A program made the translations under genes and the position numbers. Shown one piece after another: positions 44,140-53,218 of a DNA stretch of 64,000 nucleotides. Each line of letters opens with the position of its first letter. Position 1 is the stretch's first letter. Source of the stretch: Paludibacteraceae bacterium (lineage in GTDB: Bacteria > Bacteroidota > Bacteroidia > Bacteroidales > Paludibacteraceae); contig JAFSTO010000060.1 of assembly GCA_017450435.1 (NCBI GenBank), forward strand, positions 1 through 64,000. The letters run 5' to 3'. The notes under the pieces are model-generated. The model had not been told where the DNA came from, did no database searches, and saw only the letters and a program-made list of their open reading frames with translations.

Positions 44140-46515
44140 TTATTTAATTTGTTGTCCAAGCAGGGTGAATGTTTGTTCGCCTCGTTTGATTACTATTTGA
44201 CCGTTATACAGTATTTTTTCTGCTCTGCCGGCTCTGTTGTCACGTGTCATTGAGGTGGTGTCGGTACCGAGTCCCTGATGCTCCGGCATGGGCAGGCCAA
44301 GCAAATAGTAAATGGCGTTCTCTACAAGTCTTTTGCCATTGGTGGTGAGGTTGGCAGTGGAGTATTCTGATATACCAATCATCAGTAGTGGTGCCGTCAG
44401 AGTGGTGCCGTTAAGCGTTGAACCTATACCCATCTCTGCTATTGAACTGTAGCTGTCTTGTGACACAGGTGAGGCAAGAGTGGTAATACCTGTTGACTCT
44501 GTCCACTGCGAGATGGCGGTAACGGCGTTGGTCTGGCAGGAGCTGAATAGCGACAAGGTGCTTCCGTCTATTGTGAGGTTGCTGAAGATAAGATGCGACG
44601 GTGCGCTTACTGTTACTCCGAGGTCTTGTGTATTAACCGCTGTTCCCCAGTTCCAAACGCTATTCTTAAAAATAAAAGGTTTGAGGCACAACATCGGTTT
44701 GTCGTAACCTTTCAGGCCGCTATAGGCTGCTGCGGAGGAGTTGGGCTTCGGCCCGAGTACGATGACATCGTAATTGCTGTAGTCGTTATCGGCGATAGCC
44801 GCATCCAATGTGGTGACGTTGATAGAGTCAGAGGTGTTGAGCCATTCAAGTAATGCTTTGTCTTCTCCGGCGCCAGGAGTAGTGACGTATGCTACGCGCC
44901 TCAGTCCGGCGGCTTTTACGTGAAGGACGGCGTCAAGCAAGGCGCTTTCGTTATCGTCGCTTACTGTGGTGATGGTGATAGTATATACACCCGCGGTCGT
45001 CGGTGTGCCGGACAAGGTCAGCGTCTTGCCGTTATTGCTTATCTTGTGGGTTATGCCTTCCGGCTTGGCTGAGCAAGTGAGACGGGTGGCACTGCCGCCC
45101 CATTTGAAGACAATTGGCTCAATAGAGTCACCTGCCATTACCCATTGTTCGCTGTTCGCTGACGTGCAGGTCACGCTCGGGTGTTGCACTCCGTCTGTCT
45201 CGTAGCAACCAAGGTCGGGAGCGTTGCCGGTGTAGGTGTACCCTAAGTCAACGCCGGCATCAATAAGCTCTGAACCGCTGACAAGGTGCAATAATGTAAT
45301 CTCGGGTAAAGAACCGTCTGACTGACGAGCACCAAGAATTTGTGTGGTGTCAAGACTCAGGAAGTCGGCTGCGGTACAACTGATGCCGGTGGTGTTCCAT
45401 GAGTTGTGGTCGTTGGCTCCTACGGTCTTTGACTGATAGGCATCAGCGTTTTTGCTGCTCAAGCTGATGTTGTTCCTAAGGTAGTTGGTGCCGTAGGCGG
45501 TGGTGAAACCGTAGTTATATTTGTTGGCGTAACCGGTGTTGTTGTACACCCACATGGTGCCGCCGTTGTTGTTTTGGTCAAAGCCGCGCTCATAGTTGCC
45601 GACGGCAAGGCTATGGTGTATCTCTATTTTGTGGTCAGTATAGCCGCCGCCCATCTTAAAGCCGTTGCCGTTGCCTTGGTTGGGATATTGCTTCAAGGTG
45701 ATGGTAATAGTGTTGCCGTAGCGGTCGGTCATCTGTGTGCCCACCTTTGAGTCAAACCATGCTTTATCTGTCTGATAGCGTCCGTGCTGACTCATGTCAT
45801 AATATGGTGCACCGTTCATGTAGCAGATGCAGTCCTCTATGATGGTGTTGCTGTTGGATACGCGCTGGAAGAAATCCCAACCGTCATCGGAGTTGTTCCA
45901 TGCGCGGCAACCTATATAGTGGTTTCCGTCACCCGTGAACTGCTTGTCTGCAAAGCCGTCCGCGTTACCGCCGAAATTGGCAGTGTTGCCCGACATCGTT
46001 TGATAGTCAAAGTTGTCGTGGCTATCAACGTTTTTGATTATATTGTTGCCACCATTCTTCATCTGGCAGCCGGTGTCTGCCGAACCATAGATGTCAAGGT
46101 TCTCGAAGAAGTTATATGAGCCTTCGTTATGGAGGTTGTTCTTTCCGGAATAGCGTAGGGTAAGGTTTTTGATGTGAAGATAAGTGGTGGTACTCTTAAC
46201 CTGCAAACCTCTCGTTCCGTATGGGGTGGTACGGAAGTCAAGAATAGCCGTCTCACCCGGATAGCCGCTAATCACTATACGTTTCTGTGCAGTACCATTA
46301 AGGTTCTGCACTGCGGTGTTGCCAAGGTCGTACTGACCGCCGAGCAGGTACAACGTGTCGCCGGCATTCTTCAGCTTCTTCAAGCCATTAGTGAACGAGC
46401 ACGGGCTGCTGTAACTGTTGCCATCACCGCTACCTGTAGGGGAGGCGTAGTAGGTGCCGGCATATATGCAACAACTTGCAAGAGTTATAACAAGTAAGGA
46501 AAGAATTTTTTTCAT
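44140..46515 (-). CDS. Secreted multidomain PL9-type pectate lyase
   Basis: A 791-aa protein with a signal peptide (MKKILSLLVITLASCCIYAG). A right-handed beta-helix follows to about residue 440, with the PL9 signature NADGFADKQFTGDGNHYIGC and RAWNNSDDGWDFF (calcium Asp and catalytic Lys context), ending GNAPDLGCYE. Next come an Ig-like domain (about 450-530, AGVYTITITTVSD) and a ThuA/amidotransferase-like domain (about 540-750, RVAYVTTPGAGEDKALLEWL). The tail NGQIVIKRGEQTFTLLGQQIK is shared with the BspA-like protein at 3-1031, probably a T9SS-type signal. It would cleave polygalacturonate outside the cell, feeding the uxaC pathway. Confidence 0.85.
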   Translation of the reverse strand: MKKILSLLVITLASCCIYAGTYYASPTGSGDGNSYSSPCSFTNGLKKLKNAGDTLYLLGGQYDLGNTAVQNLNGTAQKRIVISGYPGETAILDFRTTPYGTRGLQVKSTTTYLHIKNLTLRYSGKNNLHNEGSYNFFENLDIYGSADTGCQMKNGGNNIIKNVDSHDNFDYQTMSGNTANFGGNADGFADKQFTGDGNHYIGCRAWNNSDDGWDFFQRVSNSNTIIEDCICYMNGAPYYDMSQHGRYQTDKAWFDSKVGTQMTDRYGNTITITLKQYPNQGNGNGFKMGGGYTDHKIEIHHSLAVGNYERGFDQNNNGGTMWVYNNTGYANKYNYGFTTAYGTNYLRNNISLSSKNADAYQSKTVGANDHNSWNTTGISCTAADFLSLDTTQILGARQSDGSLPEITLLHLVSGSELIDAGVDLGYTYTGNAPDLGCYETDGVQHPSVTCTSANSEQWVMAGDSIEPIVFKWGGSATRLTCSAKPEGITHKISNNGKTLTLSGTPTTAGVYTITITTVSDDNESALLDAVLHVKAAGLRRVAYVTTPGAGEDKALLEWLNTSDSINVTTLDAAIADNDYSNYDVIVLGPKPNSSAAAYSGLKGYDKPMLCLKPFIFKNSVWNWGTAVNTQDLGVTVSAPSHLIFSNLTIDGSTLSLFSSCQTNAVTAISQWTESTGITTLASPVSQDSYSSIAEMGIGSTLNGTTLTAPLLMIGISEYSTANLTTNGKRLVENAIYYLLGLPMPEHQGLGTDTTSMTRDNRAGRAEKILYNGQIVIKRGEQTFTLLGQQIK

Positions 46516-46711
46516 TGTGTGTATTGTCTTATATGTTTAATGCTGATTTGATAAGTGCGTTTTTAAAATTAGTCTATGTGGTTGTTGGTATTGTATAACC
46601 ACAAAAAACACCTATCCACGGTTTCTATGTACGTTGCTCTTTGAATAAAGAACTGTATCTTTCCGTGGTTTGGTTTATCATAGAGCCGGGTGCACTATGG
46701 GGCTAAACGTG
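46516..46711. other. Intergenic leader upstream of the pectate lyase
   Basis: AT-rich region between the pectate lyase start (46515) and the degenerate repeat. It holds a small stem GTGGTT/AACCAC near 46578-46604 and CCACGG/CCGTGG words near 46617 and 46666. I could not identify a promoter with the standard spacing for the lyase gene. Confidence 0.3.
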
Positions 46712-46760
46712 TAGAGATGTTTGTTATGGCTGCATGTTTACATGGCGATAACCGTCTCTC
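46712..46760. repeat. Degenerate dispersed palindromic element
   Basis: GTAGAGATG near 46711-46719 and ACCGTCTCTC at 46751-46760 keep the arms of the AGAGACGGT family but with mismatches and a 30-nt loop containing its own inverted words (TGCATGTTTACATGG). It lies about 19 nt beyond the stop codon of the minus-strand gene at 46779. Confidence 0.5.
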
Positions 46761-46778
46761 TATGCAGTAACCTGCCGT

Positions 46779-47024
46779 TTAGTAACTCAGTGTCATGCCC
46801 TCTTGCCAATCGGGTAACAGATACCCGTGACGGTCAATGCAGTGGTCGTGAATCCAAGTCTTACGTTCGTTATCAAGGCTATTCCACCACTCAGTACAAG
46901 CAGGGTAGGTGACTGGAGTTACCGGAGTTCCTGCCGGCAGATTCTTGCTTTTGGCTTTAGTGGCAATACGCTCTTTTTGGGCAATAGGCAATGCTGCCCA
47001 CCATTCATCATGTGCTGTAAACAT
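46779..47024 (-). CDS. Small protein with duplicated EWW motif
   Basis: An 81-aa protein without signal peptide or membrane segment. It contains two similar helical units: DEWWAALPIAQKERIATKA and TEWWNSLDNERKTWIHDHC, i.e. (D/E)EWWxxLxxxxKxxI, and ends in DRHGYLLPDWQEGMTLSY. It has its own well-formed promoter (47072-47102), which supports it as a real gene. I recall similar short Bacteroidales hypotheticals but no function. Confidence 0.7.
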   Translation of the reverse strand: MFTAHDEWWAALPIAQKERIATKAKSKNLPAGTPVTPVTYPACTEWWNSLDNERKTWIHDHCIDRHGYLLPDWQEGMTLSY

Positions 47025-47071
47025 GGTTCGGTAAGTTTTAGAGGTTATTTAGTTGAGTTGATTTACAATTG

Positions 47072-47102
47072 CAAAGATACAACAATTTATTGATATATGC
47101 AA
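47072..47102 (-). promoter_or_regulatory. Bacteroidetes-type promoter for the EWW small protein
   Basis: Minus strand TTG (47102-47100), 20 nt, TATCTTTG (47079-47072). Confidence 0.7.
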
Positions 47103-47128
47103 GATTTAAATTTAATTATTGTTGTGTT

Positions 47129-48016
47129 TTATAAATGTTTTATGTCCGTAAGGTTTTTGATATCGGCTTTTATTTGCTGTTTCAGTTCTTCTGTATTGCT
47201 GAAATGCTGTTCTGCTCTGATAAAGCGTTTTATCTCAACAGTTACTGTATCTCCGTACAAGTCACTATTGAAGTCAGGAATATGTACCTCTACTGTTGTA
47301 CCGGTTCCGCCAACGGTCGGGTTATTGCCGATATTCAATATTGCGTTGAATGACGATTTGTGGCAACTGATAGTGCAGGCATAAACGCCGGCTGCCGGTA
47401 GCAGTTTCTCTTGGGGTACGGCAATATTGGCTGTAGGAAATCCTAATGTTCGTCCTATACCTTTGCCGTGTACCACCTCTCCCTTCAGCGTATATGAGTA
47501 GCCGAGCATTGTGTTGGCTGATGTTATATCACTTTGCAACAATGCCTTGCGAATAGCAGAAGAGGACGGCTGACGACCGCCTATTGTCGGTTCAGCACAT
47601 AACGCCGGCAGTTTCATTATTTCTACCCCTTCTGCTGCTGCGAGTCGTGCGTAGTCCTCAAATGAACGCAGACGGTCGGAGCCGAAGTGATGGTCGTAAC
47701 CCATTAGCAGACAACGAACATCGCATTGGTTGTGAAGGATGTGAATAAACTCAGCGGCAGTGAGGTCTTTAATGACGGGGAAGTTAAATGCGAAAATCTC
47801 ATCGATGCCTTGCTCGCGTAGCAACTTGATACGCTCATCTGTTGTGGTGAGTAGCGGGACTTGTTTGTTAGTCAGCACAGCTTGTGGGTGCTGAGTGAAG
47901 GTAATAACGGCAGATTGCATTCCGCGCTGTGACGCAACTTCAAGCATTGAGCGAAGAACGAAACGGTGTCCTACATGTACACCGTCGAAAAATCCTATTG
48001 TGGCTGTATATGACAC
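47129..48016 (-). CDS. ribF: Bifunctional riboflavin kinase/FAD synthetase
   Basis: A 295-aa protein. The N-terminal FAD synthetase domain shows GFFDGVHVGHRFVL and TFTQHPQAVL, with GGRQPSSSAIRKALL near residue 145. The C-terminal flavokinase domain shows LKGEVVHGKGIGRTLGFPTAN and VHIPDFNSDLYGD. It turns riboflavin into FMN and FAD. It is the last gene of the minus-strand run that begins at dut. Confidence 0.95.
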   Translation of the reverse strand: MSYTATIGFFDGVHVGHRFVLRSMLEVASQRGMQSAVITFTQHPQAVLTNKQVPLLTTTDERIKLLREQGIDEIFAFNFPVIKDLTAAEFIHILHNQCDVRCLLMGYDHHFGSDRLRSFEDYARLAAAEGVEIMKLPALCAEPTIGGRQPSSSAIRKALLQSDITSANTMLGYSYTLKGEVVHGKGIGRTLGFPTANIAVPQEKLLPAAGVYACTISCHKSSFNAILNIGNNPTVGGTGTTVEVHIPDFNSDLYGDTVTVEIKRFIRAEQHFSNTEELKQQIKADIKNLTDIKHL

Positions 48017-48018
48017 GA

Positions 48019-49236
48019 TTAAATTTTAATGTATATTTTCTTTTTGTATAAGGGGTAAGCAATCAGCCACATCACGGCAACGAGCGACAATGCAGACGCA
48101 AGCGATCCGCCTGTCTCGCCAAGCAGTGGCTTCATACAAACATTATAGTAGAACGACCAGAGGTTATAAGCTACGTTGTTATATGTAAAGCGTATAGCTC
48201 CGCTTATATATACAAACAACGCTGAGAGGCAGTATATGAACAGCGGATTGGCACCGAACGACTCGAAAAAACGTATGATTTTTTTCGATATGCGTTGCCC
48301 TTTGCTTGCCGACTGACCGATACCTTTGATATCTATAAGCCATATCAGCAAAGCAAGCAGTAGCGATGCTAAACCGCAAGTGACAAGAACATACGATGCT
48401 GACCACATCGATTTGTTGATGGGAAAGGCGTAGTCAATGAGAAACCCTGTAAGGAGTATAATAGTTCCAAAGATAAACAACCGACTCATAGCCGACTGCC
48501 TGCTTGATGCAACCTCACTGTGCGTTGTTATCAGTTTTCCGGCAAAGGCTCCGAGCAGAACGTGCGATAAGCATGGGATAGTGGACAAAACGCCTTCAGG
48601 GTCAAGCGGGATGCGTTCACCGATGCTGTTTGTGAGATGATAGATGTGACTGTCGCCAAGTACTGCAAGGTCAACACGGGCGAGGATATTGTCCATCGTT
48701 AATTCAAACGAGCCTGTAACGCCTATGATGATACAGTATATTGTCAGTAGTACGGTTGCTACCAATGGGGCTCTTCGGGGTTTGAAGGTAAGCAGTAGTA
48801 AGCCGCCGAAGAATGACACGAGTCCAAGCCGCGGCAGAACACCCATGATACGCATGTTAGGAAGCCAACCACGCATGTATTCGGCGAAATCATCGACATA
48901 GATACCACGAAGCAGACGACTGATGAAACTGAGAGAGTAGGCAACAAGCAGAATCATCACAAGACGAAAGCACAGTTTGCCGAATGTCTGCCATGTGAGA
49001 CGGTGGTCGTACTTGCAGTAACTCATATACATAGCAACGCCCATCACAAACATGAAAAACGGGAAAACGAGGTCAGTAGGTGTACAACCGTTCCACGCAG
49101 CATGACGTAGCGGGGCATAGATATGTGCCCACGAACCGGGGTTGTTAACCGTTATCATTCCTGCTATGGTGATGCCACGTAGCACATCTAAGGCTAACAA
49201 TCGCTTGCTGCTGAGCTGTTTTTTTTGACTGTCCAT
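48019..49236 (-). CDS. Membrane acyltransferase (HGSNAT/NagX-like, DUF5009 type)
   Basis: A 405-aa multipass membrane protein with roughly 10-12 hydrophobic segments. The N-terminus has RLLALDVLRGITIAGMITVN and NNPGSWAHIYAPLRHAAWNG, CTPTDLVFPFFMFVMGVAM follows, and GANPLFIYCLSALFVYI lies near the C-terminus; all are typical of heparan-alpha-glucosaminide N-acetyltransferase-like proteins. It may transfer an acetyl group to a sugar across the inner membrane. The start is set at 49236 because a GGGAGG lies 8-9 nt before that ATG, while the upstream ATG at 49275 overlaps rimM. Confidence 0.8.
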   Translation of the reverse strand: MDSQKKQLSSKRLLALDVLRGITIAGMITVNNPGSWAHIYAPLRHAAWNGCTPTDLVFPFFMFVMGVAMYMSYCKYDHRLTWQTFGKLCFRLVMILLVAYSLSFISRLLRGIYVDDFAEYMRGWLPNMRIMGVLPRLGLVSFFGGLLLLTFKPRRAPLVATVLLTIYCIIIGVTGSFELTMDNILARVDLAVLGDSHIYHLTNSIGERIPLDPEGVLSTIPCLSHVLLGAFAGKLITTHSEVASSRQSAMSRLFIFGTIILLTGFLIDYAFPINKSMWSASYVLVTCGLASLLLALLIWLIDIKGIGQSASKGQRISKKIIRFFESFGANPLFIYCLSALFVYISGAIRFTYNNVAYNLWSFYYNVCMKPLLGETGGSLASALSLVAVMWLIAYPLYKKKIYIKI

Positions 49237-49264
49237 ATAATATCCTCCCTCATGTTTTACTCTA

Positions 49265-49762
49265 TCATTTTTCAACCAACCCCTCCGGCAAGTGACAAAC
49301 GATACGTCTATGTATGTGGTCGATGTCGGTTATCAGGTCTTCATGTGCGGGAATAAGTGTGCCGTCTCGCAGAACAAAGAGGGCGTTGACCGTGGAGTCG
49401 TCGAGGTAATCAATTGTGCCGACAAGCTGCTCACTGTTGTATAACTCGTAGCCGCTGATATCCGCTATATCTTCATCATCGTTATCGCCTGACTCACTCC
49501 TTAAAATATATGCTTGTCTGCCGCTTAGGTGTGACGCTGACTGCTCGCTGTCAATTCCTAAGAGGCTCACTATATACTCGGTATTGTTGCGCTGCCGGAT
49601 ACGGAGCAGACGAAAAGGAACAAACAAGTTGTCTATAAGCAGTACGAGAAATGTTGGTGCAAACTCATCGTAATCATGGCGGGTAAGTAGTAGCAGTTCG
49701 CCGCCGGTACCGTGGGTGCGACCCAATGCACCGATCTGTGTTAGTTGGTCGTATGTAATCAT
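49265..49762 (-). CDS. rimM: Ribosome maturation factor RimM
   Basis: A 165-aa protein with the N-terminal RimM barrel (IGALGRTHGTGGELLLLTRH) and the PRC-barrel (DISGYELYNSEQLVGTIDYL), ending in a PAHEDLITDIDHIHRRI region. It helps 30S subunit maturation by binding S19. The ATG at 49762 overlaps the stop of the helicase gene (ATGA). Overall divergence from textbook RimM is typical for Bacteroidetes. Confidence 0.88.
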   Translation of the reverse strand: MITYDQLTQIGALGRTHGTGGELLLLTRHDYDEFAPTFLVLLIDNLFVPFRLLRIRQRNNTEYIVSLLGIDSEQSASHLSGRQAYILRSESGDNDDEDIADISGYELYNSEQLVGTIDYLDDSTVNALFVLRDGTLIPAHEDLITDIDHIHRRIVCHLPEGLVEK

Positions 49763-52719
49763 AAGTCTTCCACTCGTTCTAATTTGTCCAGTTCTACGTA
49801 TGCCAGCCATCCTTCTGTGCTATAGCCCATGTCGTGGAGAAGCTGCATGTATTGAGTCACTTGTTGATTATAGTGAGGATTCTCTTTGCCGAACTTATAG
49901 TCAAGAATGATAGCATGCTTGTCGCGAAGCATCAGTCTGTCCGGACGATATAGAGCGGCATTGCTCGTCAGTATATCACATTCGTTGCGAATCTCATAAT
50001 GCTGTGTGAACCAATCGGAATGTCCGCATTCGTCTATCATGCGGTAGAACTTTTCTATCTCATGTTTTACCTCTTCGGTCTGCTCTACTCTGAGTGTCCC
50101 ATCCGCTGTCAATGCGTTGATAATGTCTGCTGTGTCATCGCGATAGGTGATGTGGGCAAGCACATTGTGCATCATCGTTCCGAAAGATGTCTGCTCCATG
50201 TATTCTGCCGAGTATGTGCGGCGGCGAAGTCTGCCGTTTTCCGGCACTGATATATATCTGACACTACGTTGTTGCACCGCTGTCTCATTTGGTGAGGCGT
50301 GCTTCTTGCTGCTGCGGGACGGGGAATCAGACTCTTCCCAATAAAAGCTGTTATTGTCAGGATCAAGCTGCTGTTTGTCTTCGAAGAGTGGCATGAGCCA
50401 TGTGCCGACAGTGATGCCTGAACCGGCAAACGGCTCAGCAGGGGCAAAGGCGTAGAGGGTGTGAATCGGGCGGGTAAATGCAACGTAGGTCAGGTTGATA
50501 GAATCGATATAGAGCATCTCTTCCTCGCGTTGGTAGAAGCGTGCAAAGTAAGATTCTGCGGCTTTTTTCTTGCCTGCAATAGGCAGTAGTGGTATGTCAG
50601 AAAACGGCTCCGGCAAACCGGCGGTAGGACACCATAGTAGCGAATCTGAGAATTTTCTGTCAGGACCTAACGACCAACTCAACATCGGTATGATTACGAC
50701 GGGGAACTCCAGTCCTTTGGACTTATGTATTGTCATAATCTGCACCGCATCAGGAGCTTGTGATGCCGGAATACATGGTGGAGTGCTGCGGCTTTTCCAA
50801 TAGTCAAGAAAGCCGGATATATCAGCGTTCTTGCGAATAGAATAGTCGTAGATAATATCAAGAAACGCAGTTAGGTATGCATCGGCATCTGCTGTTTTGT
50901 AAAGTTTGTTACTATCAATACAATTGCGGACAAAAGTGAATAAATCACTGCCGGATGTAGTTGGTGTTAAGTTCGTAGTCCCCTCCTGTGTAATAGATTT
51001 TGTTTGGTTGGTTGTTTGTGACGTGAATTGTGCGATGATGGCAGCAGAAACGGTGTCATCAGGGTTGATGACCAAACGCATCATCGCAAGCAGGTATTTC
51101 ACAGCCGGATGACTCTCTATGTACAAACCCTCTTGTGATTGTACGGCTATTCCTTGACTGATAAGGTGTTCGGAGACGCGTGCTGCTTCTTTGTTCATTC
51201 TCACAAGAACGGCCACTTCGCTCAACTGCTTGATACGACCTTCTTTCTGCAATTGGCGTATCGTGTCGGACGTACGCTGAAGGGCGCAGCTGATGAAGGT
51301 GTCTTTGTCGCCGTTGAACCATTCGAGGCGGTATCTGCCTGACAAGGATTTTTTCACCGGCTCCTGCATCATTCCTTCGTAAGCCTTTTTGACTAATGGT
51401 GCTTTGGGGTCTTCGCCCGTATATAATGATGCGGCATAACGCTCAAAAAGCAGGTTATTGGCTTCCACTATTGTGGCGGACGTTCGGTAGTTATATGTCT
51501 TCGGCAGTGGTGAACCGAGAGGCAGACCTTCGGTGGCGATGTCTTGCAAGATTCGCATGTCGGAGTTGCGCCAACGATAGATACTCTGTTTCACGTCGCC
51601 TACCACAAGGTTGTCGTAGCCTTGGGATGAGGCTTCCATTATCAACGGGCGGAAGTTGTCCCATTGCAAACGTGACGTGTCTTGAAACTCATCTATCAAG
51701 TAGTGATTGAGACGGGTGCCTATCTTCTCATACACAAACGGGGTGTCCGTTCCGCCTATGATTTGGTTGAGTAGCATGTTGGTAGCTGAGATGGGAATAC
51801 GCCCTTCTGTGCGGTTACGCTCGTCGATTTTCGCCTCTACAGCGGCGAGCATACTCAGGTCATCAAGGTGTTCAAGCGCCAGAACAATGGAGTTGTATTG
51901 CTCTCTTGTATCTTGTGGTGCCTTTTTGCTTATCTCGTCAGGTTTGCCTTTGGGAGTGCGCCACAGCGTCTCTATTGCTTTGCGTTGTTCTGACAATTGC
52001 TGCTTGAGGTGTGACACCATCTCAGGATGTGTGGCTATTACGCTCAACTCTGACTGGTTACGCTGTACGTTCTCATGCATCAGTTCGTCGGCGAACCGGC
52101 GAAGACTCTCTTTCGGATTCCAGTTGTTGCCGCCGCTGATGTTGCTATCCGCATAGTGCAACAGCTGCTTGAATGCGTTTTCTGTGTCCTGTTCACCTTC
52201 GTTGATGTCGAAGAAAAGGCGGTCTATTCCTTCAGCTATGATTTGCTTGTCGTCAAGCGATACGTTGTAGTGTGTCGTCAATCCAAGCTCTGCGGCAAAC
52301 TGGCGAATGACCTGCTGAAAGAAACTGTCAATGGTGGAAACTTGGAACGCAGGGTAGTCTTGCAGAAGGTTTGCCATCAGTGTCTGACAGTCTTTAGATA
52401 ACGTTGCGGCTTCGTTCTGACGCTCTTCCTCTGTCAGCATGCGGTGCACAAGACGCCCCTCGTCTTCCAAACGGCGTATGTCGAGCAGGTAATCAAGAAA
52501 TGGTGAACTGAGCGGAGAGGTGGCAAGAGTATATAGTTCGCGAATGATACGTTCCTTCATCTCTGCCGTCGCCTTTTTGGTGAATGTCACCGCAAGGATA
52601 TGTCTATATGGGTTTGGAATATGCTCCTCACGCAGGGAACGTAGCATGAATCTGATATAGACCAATGCTAACGCAAAAGTCTTGCCTGAACCCGCTGATG
52701 CTTTAGAGACGATGAGCAT
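49759..52719 (-). CDS. UvrD/RecB-type helicase-nuclease (AddA-like)
   Basis: A 986-aa protein. Walker A ASAGSGKTFALALVYIRF is at residues 7-24, helicase motif II is YLIDEFQDTSRLQW (about 340), and LVVGDVKQSIYRWR and MTIHKSKGLEFPVVIIP follow. Near the C-terminus is a PD-(D/E)XK nuclease motif (YRPDRLML...ILDYKFGKEN). It should act with an AddB-type partner in processing double-strand breaks. No addB gene lies in the window, the next upstream gene being a small lipoprotein. Confidence 0.88.
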   Translation of the reverse strand: MLIVSKASAGSGKTFALALVYIRFMLRSLREEHIPNPYRHILAVTFTKKATAEMKERIIRELYTLATSPLSSPFLDYLLDIRRLEDEGRLVHRMLTEEERQNEAATLSKDCQTLMANLLQDYPAFQVSTIDSFFQQVIRQFAAELGLTTHYNVSLDDKQIIAEGIDRLFFDINEGEQDTENAFKQLLHYADSNISGGNNWNPKESLRRFADELMHENVQRNQSELSVIATHPEMVSHLKQQLSEQRKAIETLWRTPKGKPDEISKKAPQDTREQYNSIVLALEHLDDLSMLAAVEAKIDERNRTEGRIPISATNMLLNQIIGGTDTPFVYEKIGTRLNHYLIDEFQDTSRLQWDNFRPLIMEASSQGYDNLVVGDVKQSIYRWRNSDMRILQDIATEGLPLGSPLPKTYNYRTSATIVEANNLLFERYAASLYTGEDPKAPLVKKAYEGMMQEPVKKSLSGRYRLEWFNGDKDTFISCALQRTSDTIRQLQKEGRIKQLSEVAVLVRMNKEAARVSEHLISQGIAVQSQEGLYIESHPAVKYLLAMMRLVINPDDTVSAAIIAQFTSQTTNQTKSITQEGTTNLTPTTSGSDLFTFVRNCIDSNKLYKTADADAYLTAFLDIIYDYSIRKNADISGFLDYWKSRSTPPCIPASQAPDAVQIMTIHKSKGLEFPVVIIPMLSWSLGPDRKFSDSLLWCPTAGLPEPFSDIPLLPIAGKKKAAESYFARFYQREEEMLYIDSINLTYVAFTRPIHTLYAFAPAEPFAGSGITVGTWLMPLFEDKQQLDPDNNSFYWEESDSPSRSSKKHASPNETAVQQRSVRYISVPENGRLRRRTYSAEYMEQTSFGTMMHNVLAHITYRDDTADIINALTADGTLRVEQTEEVKHEIEKFYRMIDECGHSDWFTQHYEIRNECDILTSNAALYRPDRLMLRDKHAIILDYKFGKENPHYNQQVTQYMQLLHDMGYSTEGWLAYVELDKLERVEDL

Positions 52720-52771
52720 GATTGTTTACATCCAAGCGATGATTTTTTAGAAGTGCTCTTTGAAATGACGC

Positions 52772-53212
52772 TCAGTAGATGAGCAGTTTGCCGTTGGCGT
52801 ATGAGCAGTGATATGGTCGAAGCATCTCTTTTGAGATACCTTTGGTAGGGTTGCCGAGTCCGTATGAGAGGTCGTAGTCTTCGCCGCATGTGGGGCAGTG
52901 AGCGTACATGCCGTCTGGTTCAATAGGAATATAGCGTTTCAGACATTTGGGGCAGCATAGGTCACAAGCGTGGTACTGCTCGTCAAAAGCTGTATATACC
53001 AATAAACCGGCATAGCCGACAGCGTCAGTGTAATAACGTTGAGACGTGAAAACAAGATGGTCAATGCCGCCGGATGGCACAAAGTGAGGATACTCGGCAA
53101 GGATGTTAATCTCAAAATGAACAGGGTATGAGGGAACGGACGACACAAACGTTGTTCCTTCACATGAGCTTACCAGCAGGCAGAGTAATAATATGTGGTG
53201 TTTAATTTTCAC
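52772..53212 (-). CDS. Small zinc-ribbon/Rieske-like lipoprotein
   Basis: A 146-aa protein with a short lipoprotein signal (MKIKHHILLLCLLVSSC). Residues about 82-112 hold HACDLCCPKCLKRY...HCPTCGEDYDL, i.e. two CxxC pairs with nearby His, and then YGLGNPTKGISKEMLRPY. The layout resembles a Rieske-like or zinc-ribbon fold found in small Bacteroidetes envelope proteins. Whether it binds zinc or an Fe-S cluster cannot be said. It lies between addA-like and FKBP genes. Confidence 0.7.
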   Translation of the reverse strand: MKIKHHILLLCLLVSSCEGTTFVSSVPSYPVHFEINILAEYPHFVPSGGIDHLVFTSQRYYTDAVGYAGLLVYTAFDEQYHACDLCCPKCLKRYIPIEPDGMYAHCPTCGEDYDLSYGLGNPTKGISKEMLRPYHCSYANGKLLIY

Positions 53213-53218
53213 GTTTTG

